DNA of 13,082 nt from Asterionellopsis glacialis (Eukaryota > Bacillariophyta > Plagiogrammaphyceae > Rhaphoneidales > Asterionellopsidaceae), in the NCBI GenBank assembly GCA_014885115.2, contig WKLE02001777.1, positions 1,766 to 14,847 of the forward strand, written 5' to 3'. This document shows positions 1 to 7,439 of this stretch, in pieces. The notes below the pieces were generated by a model that saw only the letters and a list, made by a program, of their open reading frames with translations, did not search any database and was not told the origin of the DNA. Both the position numbers and the translations under genes were made by a program. The first letter of the stretch is position 1, and each line of letters starts with the position of its first letter.

Positions 1-426
1 AACCTCCCACTATCCAGATTGAGTTACCTGGTAGGACATCTATGGTAGACATGGTAGGAGAGTGGGAGCTCTGTTCCCAGTTCCGGTCGTTCTGTATGGT
101 CTATCCCACTGTCTGTACTAAATCCTCTCACCCTCTAGTCCTAACTCTCCCTCCCTCTTGAGAGGGTTCACATCTTTATTTTTTTTTGCAAACACTTTGT
201 AATTTTCTGGTCCTCTCTCTGCAGACAGGCCAATCAATCTGAGTGGCATGGGAGGGGAAAAGAACAGAACTGATGTGTAGATTCCGATAAAGAGAACTTC
301 AAGAAACATCACAGTAGGAAGATCAAAAAGAAGTTCTGTAGATGAGGAAGAAAAAGATCCCATCATCCATATGCGAATCTACACTTGCAATTCAACAACA
401 CTCTCAATTAAAAGAGAAAGGAAAGA
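1..426. other. Non-coding or unrecognised sequence at left end
   Basis: I recognise no gene here. A minus-strand frame of 82 codons (118-366, ATG at 364-366) has one hydrophobic stretch that could span a membrane, but no recognisable family and no conserved-looking motif. I do not call it. The first 60 bases repeat a GGTAGGA/GGTAGAC-like word several times without forming a clear tandem array. No terminal repeat or target-site duplication is visible. Confidence 0.5.
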
Positions 427-731
427 ATGGTGAGAGCAAATGAAGAATACTGGAAAGTTGGCACTGTGAAGAAGGATGCTAACTTTTTGTTTGGATCCTT
501 CTACCAGATGCCAAAATTACAAACAAGAGTCATGACACACACATTTACAAACTTGCCAAAATTATCTGTTCAATAGAATCTTTAGATGCTAAGATTGTAG
601 AGCTAGAGAACCAAGTTAAGCAAATGGAAGCAACTATGACTCAATGGGAGGATGAGGGGATTGTTCTTGGTGGGGGTGCAACAGTCCCTACACCAGGGGA
701 ACAGGGACAAGAAGCTGATAAACATTGTTAG
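427..731 (+). pseudogene. Small coding relic with a three-heptad coiled coil
   Basis: Two overlapping plus-strand frames look like one short gene split by a frame change. The first begins with ATG at 427 and runs 49 codons to TAG at 574-576. The second is open from just after TAA at 480-482 to TAG at 729-731 (82 codons) but has no ATG near its beginning. The second frame encodes a regular heptad pattern at 573-638, with a positions Ile, Ile, Val, Met and d positions Leu, Leu, Met. A Gly- and Pro-rich tail follows it. A single indel near 490-505 would join the frames into about 100 codons. I do not recognise the family; a retroelement capsid-type protein or a decayed host gene are both possible. 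Heptads and frames are seen; the joining is inferred. Confidence 0.3.
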
Positions 732-2951
732 CAACAGTGAGGAGAATGAATGTGAGGATCACAAGGAATCATACTAGTTTTTTACTTTTCACGATATAAA
801 TTTGGAAAATCCTCCTGTAAATCCTTGCAATAAATTTTGACCAAAACTCACTTTTTAAACTTCAATGGTTACTTAATAAAAAACACTTTTTACCTCTTGT
901 GCCTCAAATAATGATTAAATTGTTTAGAACTGCATTGATGAATGTAGAATAGAACAAGACATTAACTCTGTTGTCCAATTTTTTACAGTACAAGAGAGCA
1001 CAGAGGAGAGGATGTAGTGGGCAAAAATTTGGTTATGATCACATTCAAAGCTGTTTGGAGCTCAAACCAGAACCCACTTGATTGCAAAAGTTCCAAGATT
1101 TTTTTTTCTTTTCTTGCCTGCATACATAATACTGCAGTGAATTTACAAGCTACAATCAACCAAAACAAATAGAGCAACACACCTAATGTATCATGGAACG
1201 CACCTAAGTTGGAATGGGCATGTTAAATAATTTAATAAAAAGCAACCTGAGGCTTGAAATATGGTTAATTGTTGTTTCACCATTATATTTTTTTCATCTG
1301 CCATTCAACAATTCACCATTTTAGAGGCTGATATTGTTCCATATCTTGTAAAACTCAAATGGGACTTTATTCCTATCCCTCACACTGCACAAACTCTGCA
1401 CAAAATTAAACATGGAAAATAACATCCAGAGCAATTAATTAAATCATCATTTTTCTTCAGCTGTTCATTGACTGGCATGCTGAAAACACAACATGCCAGT
1501 GAAAAGCATCACCAAAATCCAAAAACCCCATGGATACACATGAATTAATTAAGATGTCCATTTCAATTATCCATAATAAACCTTTTTGTTACATTTCTAC
1601 ATTTGGTTTGTCATGATGACATCAAATACAGATTTGGCACAAACCTGCAGGTGTCCCTGGACTACAATTCCTGAAGTCACGGTTGTCCAAAAAGCCCCTT
1701 TGTGTAACAGAATTGTAGAACTGGTACATTAGTTTTTTCCTGACCAGAAGAGACAAGGACATCCAGCACATGTGCATAGAAGTCTATGTACGCTCTTTGT
1801 TTTTGTTGTTTGCAGCAGCAAAACATTGACGCACAACAAATCAGATGATGACAATGGGAATATCCTTCTCTGCTGCCATATAGAACAATCAATTATTTTA
1901 CTCAGAATGGTATCATATTCATCTTAAAATATTGATAATTGTAACCACCAAAGAAATGAAGAAAAACCAAGGAGAACAAGGCACAGGGGTGTTGCGTTGG
2001 TGCTAACTGACACCATTGATGTGTAGGACATGAGAACTGCAAGCAAATTTTTAGTTGTTGATGTCATTAAAGCATCCACCACAGCAGTTCCCAAGATTAA
2101 AACAACAACAATCATTCAATTTGCTCAAACACAAGCAATCCTGAACTGCAGGAGGAAAGTAGTAGTTCTTACAAAAGTGAAAAATAAGCTTGACAGAAAA
2201 AAAAAACAGTTGTACACAATGAATCAACAACCAACATGACAACAAGGACAAAAATCATATATTCTTGGTCATAAAAGAGTGAATAAATTTGTTTTGTTTC
2301 TTAGTTGTGGTATGGTTGGTTGGTTGTTGCTTTAGGTGGGTTGCCTGGTGTTGATTTGAACAACATTATGATTGTGGTCAAGGAGGAATTGTTTCTTTTT
2401 TTTACTGTTTCTGTGCTAGGGTTTTTGGACTCCTTATTGGGGTGTCAAGGAAGTGTCTCTTATCAACTCTGAGGACGTTGTTTCTTGTTATCAAGTAATA
2501 ATGCTGGTTGTTATGGAAGAATAGCAGCAGGATAAGTATCCATACACACCACAGTCACAAAATGAGAAAACAGCTTTGGTAATGATGGAATATTGTCACT
2601 AATTTTTTTTATGGAGTACCAGGCTGCTGCAGTGTTAGAGAGTCCATGTATACAAAATGGGCTAAATCTTTTTGTGCACACCTGGTGTAGAGATGTGGAT
2701 GTTTTTGGATATGTGTTAGAGTAAACATGATGATAAACTACTTGTGGTCTTCAAATGATAACATTTACACTTACTCTCAATGTATTTCAATAATAAAATA
2801 ACATTCTGGACCCCAATTTTCTGGAAACATTTGTTTTTCTAGTCATCCTTATTATAACAAAGAGGAATATACAAAGTTTCCTGAAACCATTCCTTTGGGT
2901 TGTTGTTTTACAATTTTGGGGTAAAAAATGGCAGATTTACACTAGTTTGGG
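732..2951. other. AT-rich intergenic sequence without recognisable genes
   Basis: All frames are short and of random-looking composition. The longest are a minus-strand frame at 983-1180, minus frames at 1677-1892, 1924-2115 and 2051-2251, and a plus frame at 2030-2239. None shows a family motif, and they overlap one another. The stretch just before 2952 could once have held the N-terminal third of the release factor gene, but I could not align it by eye. The only structure noted is the hairpin at 1471-1500. Confidence 0.5.
1471..1500. repeat. Short perfect inverted repeat (hairpin)
   Basis: ACTGGCATG at 1471-1479 is the exact reverse complement of CATGCCAGT at 1492-1500, with a 12-base loop. 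The outer flanking bases do not pair. A 9-base arm could arise by chance in this length of DNA, and no function is suggested. Confidence 0.5.
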
Positions 2952-3761
2952 CATGATAATTCCTCACCATGTTGCTTGCTATTGACAGCCAGTACAGGTG
3001 GGACTGAAAAGCATGTGATTGGGTTGATATATTACAACAGATGTATAAAGGCCATGCAGAACAACAAAACTATCAAGTATATATCAAAGATTATCAAGCG
3101 CGCTGGTGATCAAGTTGGTTATAAAAGTTTTGAAATGTCCTAATTGCTAATTGCATATAGATGGTTTTGTGATGAAAAGGGCACACATTGTCTTGTACAA
3201 TTATCACCCTTGAATGTGTAAATTCCAAACCACCTTTGCAGGTGTGGACATTGCACCTATACACTACAAGATGAGGAAAAGTGGATACAGTTGACTTACC
3301 TCTGATTCAGAAATAGAAATATCAACCATGAGAGCTGGGTGGTGTGGAAAGGGTGGGGACAAAATGTGAATAAGGTTGAAACAGCAGTCTGTATCAAGCA
3401 TATACCTAGTGGTATTACTATCAAATCTAGTCAAGAACAAACTCAATGGGCCAATAAAGAAATTGACTTGAAATGCCTCAAGGAACAATTATTGGCAATT
3501 GCTAGAGAGAGCAAAGCATTGAAGAAATCAAAGCTATATATTCTTTGTGGTGACGATGGATTAGAAGCTGCATGGGGTACACAAATACAAAATTATGTTA
3601 TGCAACCCTACAAAATGGTGAAAGATCAACATACCAATTGGAAAAGAAGTAATGTCCAGGGCTTCTTGGATGGTGACCTGAAAGATTGTGTTGGATCCTT
3701 GTTGCATCATTGTGCCAAAGACGAAACAAGAAGCACACCAAAAGAAGAGATCCAAAAATAA
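2952..3761 (+). pseudogene. prfB: Peptide chain release factor 2 (plastid/bacterial type) pseudogene
   Basis: The intact product would be a class I release factor that reads UGA and UAA stop codons and hydrolyses peptidyl-tRNA on plastid or bacterial-type ribosomes. The C-terminal ~270 codons of a ~365-residue family are traceable in order. ASTGGTE (2988) and CDWVDILQQMY (3014) correspond to the GGTEA-x-DW region. HAEQQNYQVYIKDYQ follows (3053), then GDQVGYKSFEM (3105). DEKGTHCLVQLSPLN (3171) covers the stop-codon-reading SPF tripeptide, here SPL. Then come FQTTFAGVDIAPI (3223), LQDEEK (3264), VDTVDLP (3281), EIEISTMRAG (3310), the GGQ region (3352-3362), QNVNKVETAV (3360), AAWGTQIQNYV (near 3567) and FLDGDL. 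At least seven frame changes separate these pieces, and there is an in-frame TAA at 3141. Between GGG (3355-3357) and CAA (3360-3362) two extra bases split the catalytic GGQ across two frames. No N-terminal region or targeting peptide was recognised upstream. The open stretch from 3339 has no ATG start. SPF rather than PxT identifies RF2, not RF1. A functional copy presumably exists elsewhere in the genome (inference). Confidence 0.92.
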
Positions 3762-4220
3762 TTTTTTATTATAGTAAAGATATTGCTAAGCACAGCATGT
3801 ACATTTTATGTCTATACTAGTGCTGAAGTTCTTTTTCTTTTTGATGTGATGCAATGTGATGTGGAGGGAATTGTCTTACTGTCAGTTTGCTCGATTGAAT
3901 GACAGTGATTGGTTGAAAACAAATTGGAAAAGAACAATTTTTTTCTTTGAAAACACTTCTTTCATGACCTGTTTGTGTATTCATTGCAGAGGCAAGACTA
4001 GATTCAAACAACAACTTATCAGACTTGTGCAAAAATACAAGAGCAGGAGGAAGACAAAAAGATGGTTACAATCAATTACCTGTTACAGAGTAATGGCCAA
4101 CGGAGGAGATGCTCATGGTGATGACAAGGCTGAGAAAACAGTAGTAATAAACCAAGAAATAAAGAGATTTTTTGAGAATTGTTCGTATAATAATTCTATG
4201 TGGTGTGTTCGTATATAATA
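3762..4220. other. CpG-poor flank of the release factor pseudogene
   Basis: A 119-codon plus-strand frame runs from ATG at 3859 to the stop at 4216-4218. It is basic in its middle and matches no family I know. Near 3986-3992 a plausible splice-acceptor-like string (TTGCAG) precedes another short open frame. With so little stop pressure in AT-rich decayed DNA, I regard the frame as probably accidental or a relic. Confidence 0.35.
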
Positions 4221-4852
4221 TATAAACATATTATTATGGTGGAGAAGGACAAGAACGGTGGTGTCATGTGCTCTAATGTTGAAAAAGACACGCATCTGTG
4301 GAAACTGATCTCCGAGCGATAAAGTTCAAGGTAGGACCTGTAGTCTACCTGGGGTATGTCACATTGAAACACTAATAAATACGTGGTATTAATTTATTAC
4401 GTTGTTTCCTACATGCCAAGAGGTTTCCGGATCATTATCGGCCATCAAAATTTGGTGGTGGTTATGTTGTATGCGATTTTCAAGCGAAACATTGCAATCC
4501 ATCGTGTTTATTATCGATACTTCCCACGTTTGGTACATAGAATGTCCAAGATACCAGACTCGTTGGACAGGATGGTCATCTTCACTACAAGTACGCTTAT
4601 CATGTATGTGAAAGCCATAGGAGAGCAGGCATGTCACATGTTTTTAAAAATTTGAATATGTCGGATTCAAAAAAGATGTCTTCCTTTTATGTTTATAAAG
4701 ATATGTATAAAATATATTGTATGTCCCACATAGATCCAGCGGAAACCTTAGAATGACTGTATTCAAAAATATTTGCTGAAAATTCTGGTGGGTTTGGAAT
4801 CCGTTCAAGTCCGTTGACTGGGTATGTTTAGTATACAGATATGAAGGATATA

Positions 4853-4890
4853 TAGTGGTTTCTACACTGTAACTTCTGTAGAAACTATTA
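4853..4890. repeat. Inverted repeat forming a 14-bp stem
   Basis: Arms 4853-4866 and 4877-4890 pair around a 10-base loop. The inner nine pairs are perfect (GTTTCTACA against TGTAGAAAC); the outer five include two G-T pairs. It could be a palindromic remnant of a small transposon, a structured transcript or chance. No flanking direct repeat was noticed. Confidence 0.5.
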
Positions 4891-5183
4891 CCAGAACAAA
4901 ATTGGCAAGCTTTGATGTTGAAGTATTCAAATTTATACAACCATGTAGATCGGTAATACTATAGAATTTGAACCAAAAATTTTAGAGAAGAAACCGAAGC
5001 AACTAAGTTGGCCATTTTTGTCTCGGTCCACACATATAATATTATACACACACGCGTGCCTATTATTTCTCTTGGTTCCGCCGTCGTGGGGGGTTACTGT
5101 CGTGTCTACTGATACTATTTTTGGTGATATTATTACCATTCGTGACAACACGCCATTGCATGCTACACTGGATTACTATTACG

Positions 5184-5196
5184 TATATAGCCCAAT
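5184..5196 (+). promoter_or_regulatory. TATA-like and CCAAT-like words upstream of the J-like gene
   Basis: TATATA at 5184-5189 is followed directly by CCAAT at 5192-5196, about 165 bases before the chosen ATG. The order (TATA before CCAAT) is not the usual one and AT-rich DNA yields such words often, so this is only a candidate core promoter. Confidence 0.2.
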
Positions 5197-5359
5197 CATA
5201 TAGAACTAGTTAGTTAGTAAATACAAGGTGCGACTTGCCGTGACAAGAACGTACGGTAACACGGTAAAAACAGTCCAACACCACGGATCTGTGGAAAGAG
5301 AGACACACGCCATCGTGTGGAATTCCAAGATTGGGACAAGAAAGCATTATATTGCAACT

Positions 5360-6766
5360 ATGGCACCATCGTCATCGTCTTTGGAATCTTGTTCGGTACG
5401 ATCGACCGTCAAGAATATTCAAATAGCTTACGGATCGCCACGAGCTGATTTGTATGAGGATATATTAAAATGTTCCCCCAAGGCATCACCGCGGACCGTC
5501 CAACAATCCTTTTTCAATCGTCGTAATGAATTATTTACGCAAATTACAGCTGGATCGGAAGAAGCTGAAACGAAAATGGATGCGGTTGTAATGGCCTTTC
5601 GATTATTGGAAAATCCAGAACAGCGGAATGAATACGATGTTTTGAGAGACACGGAGTTATTCCCGACGACGTCCATGAGACGATCCTCGTCCTATGCCGC
5701 GAAAAAGACCAAGATTGGTAACCACCACACCACCACTACCTTTACAAGTAGTCCAAAACGTTCGAATTCAACACCATCGAATTTGTACAGTCGTCATACA
5801 ATTGAATATGATAAAGATGAAATTCCCAATAATAAATATTCACCTCAAGATGATGAATTCAGTACCAACTTTACGGAAGCCTTTGGTGTTTCCGTCAATC
5901 AAAACAAGAACAATGACAAGAGCATTCTTGATCATAGTATGATTGCTCAAGCACCCAGTCCATCACGCACGACCAAGACGACACCTTCCTCCAAGTTTAT
6001 CCCTACAACGACATCTCCTGCGTCTCCCAAGGACTCGAGGAAACGAACTGTAACACCTCCCAAACAAGGCAAGGAATCACCAGTGAAACGTACGAGTGGG
6101 AGTACGAGGAGTCAAAAGTCAATGTCTCCCACCAAAAAATCCATCAAATCACTCAAGCCCACTAGTTCCAAAGATAAGTATACACCTCGTGGTGGACAAC
6201 CAGACAAGAAAAAACAACAACAACAACAACAACAACCTGGTCGCATCTCCTCCAGGTCACCGAGTGATGAACGTGGATTTCGTGATCGTGATCATTCGTC
6301 GATTGATGGAAATTCCTATACCGATGAAGGGACAATTGAAAGTTCCGTATGGACAACGGAAGACGAGACTGCCACCAGAGGAACCTATGGTGATGAAACC
6401 ATGACTGTTGGTGATGAAACTATTGATACCATGGGTGAAGAGACAATTGATACCATGGGCGATGAAACCATTGATACCTTGGAGGAGACGGAGGAAGATA
6501 CTAGTAGTGAAGCCTATAGGAAACGTAAAAAACAAACATGGAAAGCCAATTCACATAAATATGCGGAAAAGACAAAATCAACCAAGGATGAAAAATGGAC
6601 TGGTGGACGTGTCGTCAAGGTGGTCAAGGAGGAAGTGGAAGGGGCCTATGCCGATACGTGTTCGGCCTTTGATCAAGTCTTTAATGCCTTTACCTTGAAT
6701 GAAAAAGATATTATAGCTGTATCAGGACGCATCTTGAAGGCTCAAAAAGAATTCTTCAAGGAGTAA
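5360..6766 (+). CDS. J-like domain protein without HPD motif, disordered, acidic repeat
   Basis: 468 residues from ATG 5360 (context CAACTATGG). The frame is open back to 5228 but only a GTG lies there, so ATG 5360 is preferred. Residues 29-96 resemble a DnaJ J domain: DLYEDILKCSPKASPRTVQQ matches helix I and the start of helix II, and AFRLLENPEQRNEYD matches helices III-IV. The HPD tripeptide that activates Hsp70 is absent; the expected site reads RRNELFTQ. A canonical co-chaperone role is therefore unlikely, and a structural or binding role is inferred. Residues 105-300 are Ser/Thr/Pro/Lys-rich and probably disordered, with four S/T-P-x-K/R sites (SPKR 131, TPPK 232, SPVK 240, SPTK 256) that fit proline-directed kinases. 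A seven-Gln tract is at 286-292. Three 8-residue acidic repeats (GDETIDTM-like) are at 351-374. Residues 410-468 form a more ordered-looking C-terminal block containing GGRVVKVVKEEVEGAY. No signal peptide or membrane segment is seen. Its 3' end faces the LHC gene. Function is unknown. Confidence 0.85.
   Translation: MAPSSSSLESCSVRSTVKNIQIAYGSPRADLYEDILKCSPKASPRTVQQSFFNRRNELFTQITAGSEEAETKMDAVVMAFRLLENPEQRNEYDVLRDTELFPTTSMRRSSSYAAKKTKIGNHHTTTTFTSSPKRSNSTPSNLYSRHTIEYDKDEIPNNKYSPQDDEFSTNFTEAFGVSVNQNKNNDKSILDHSMIAQAPSPSRTTKTTPSSKFIPTTTSPASPKDSRKRTVTPPKQGKESPVKRTSGSTRSQKSMSPTKKSIKSLKPTSSKDKYTPRGGQPDKKKQQQQQQQPGRISSRSPSDERGFRDRDHSSIDGNSYTDEGTIESSVWTTEDETATRGTYGDETMTVGDETIDTMGEETIDTMGDETIDTLEETEEDTSSEAYRKRKKQTWKANSHKYAEKTKSTKDEKWTGGRVVKVVKEEVEGAYADTCSAFDQVFNAFTLNEKDIIAVSGRILKAQKEFFKE
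6410..6481 (+). repeat. Three 24-bp tandem coding repeats
   Basis: Three in-frame copies encode GDETIDTM, GEETIDTM and GDETIDTL. A degenerate partial copy (GDETMTV) lies immediately upstream. The copies differ mainly at third positions and by D/E or M/L exchange, so the repeat is being kept as protein sequence. Confidence 0.85.
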
Positions 6767-7439
6767 AAAAAAAAGCAAGCAAGCAAGGCATGAATGAATG
6801 AATGAGGAAGAAACAAAAAACAGAACAGAGCACTCGTGGGTCCGTTCGCCACAAATAATATTGGCTAGATTGAATAACGGGGTTTTGAAACAGACAAGGA
6901 GACAAAGAGAGTGGCGTTCGATGGAACTAATGGAGGAGCATTTAAGGAATGGGACGTTTGTATGTGCATATTAAATAAATTGTGTGATGGTGTTTGCATA
7001 TAAAAAGTATATTTAAAAAAAAAAAACAAGAAAAAATACGGATACATGAAGTATATAAAAAAGGGAGAAATACCAACAGTCTCTTGGGATACAAAATGGT
7101 GTTTCCTTTTTTTCATTTATTTTAGTTCACCTCAAGGTAATCCTATACTACACTTACTTTATATAAAATAGTAGAATGACTACAATTATTACAATACGTC
7201 TTTTGTACTTGGGGTCTTGATGACTGAAGATTCCTCAGACTCTTCTTTGCTCTGGTGTGTGAGCGAAACAAAAAAGAACTCTTGGTTCAAATAATAATCT
7301 TTAGATTAGTGAGATGACGAATCATTCTTCTACAAAACAACTGTCCACCTCCCCCCAAAATCCAAACTTTCTCTCTATTTATCCATTATTTTTTATAGTT
7401 TATATGATTATAATCATTATTATTATTTTTTAAAATAAT
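6767..7439. other. Intergenic region between two convergent genes
   Basis: This holds the 3' ends of the J-like gene (+) and the LHC gene (-). Just after the first stop are short runs of GCAA (from 6774) and TGAA (near 6790). An AATAAA at 6974-6979 could be a polyadenylation signal for the plus gene, and the TTTATT-rich stretch at 7376-7440 could serve the minus gene. A minus frame at 6865-7116 is low-complexity and not convincing. Confidence 0.5.

Larger units (their letters stand above)
1..4220. other. CpG-depleted, gene-poor block (probably formerly methylated DNA)
   Basis: By hand count the first 4200 bases hold only 18 CpG dinucleotides, about one per 230 bases. The next kilobase (4261-5280) holds about 35, one per 29 bases. 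TpG and CpA are visibly common in the block. It contains no intact gene that I can support, only the release factor pseudogene and a short coiled-coil relic. This composition is what long-term cytosine methylation followed by deamination produces, and in many eukaryotes it marks silenced repeat-rich DNA. The low CpG count is seen; the methylation history is inferred. The left edge lies outside the window. Confidence 0.75.
4221..5359. other. Intergenic region upstream of the J-like gene
   Basis: CpG returns to ordinary frequency here. Between 4402 and 4611 two plus frames (4383-4655 and 4402-4611) and one minus frame (4389-4637) are all open, but the plus ones lack ATG at their reported ends and none resembles a known protein. 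Minus frames at 4644-4940 and 4933-5151 look random. A hairpin lies at 4853-4890. The last 130 bases before 5360 stay open in the frame of the downstream gene from 5228 but contain no in-frame ATG, so I treat them as 5' untranslated sequence. Confidence 0.5.

Noticed and set aside
1924..2251. Overlapping small frames on both strands (1924-2115 -, 2030-2239 +, 2051-2251 -)
   Set aside because: They lie over each other in low-complexity AT-rich DNA and none shows a family motif.
3339..3761. Intact 140-residue release-factor-like gene
   Set aside because: It starts at GTG, lacks the GGQ motif in frame, and the rest of RF2 lies upstream in other frames with stops. It is the last piece of a pseudogene.
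2952..3761. Programmed frameshifting, as known for bacterial RF2
   Set aside because: The bacterial case is one shift near the N-terminus. Here there are at least seven shifts plus a stop and loss of key residues.
3859..4218. 119-codon basic frame after the release factor pseudogene
   Set aside because: No recognisable domain, and it lies in the decayed CpG-poor block. Kept only as a note in the region entry.
5228..5359. N-terminal 44-codon extension of the J-like protein
   Set aside because: It begins with GTG and has no in-frame ATG; ATG 5360 has a good context.
6096..6698. Other open frames inside the J-like gene (plus 6096-6404 and 6408-6698; minus 6257-6535)
   Set aside because: They shadow repetitive CAA/GAT/GAA codons of the real frame and show no domain.
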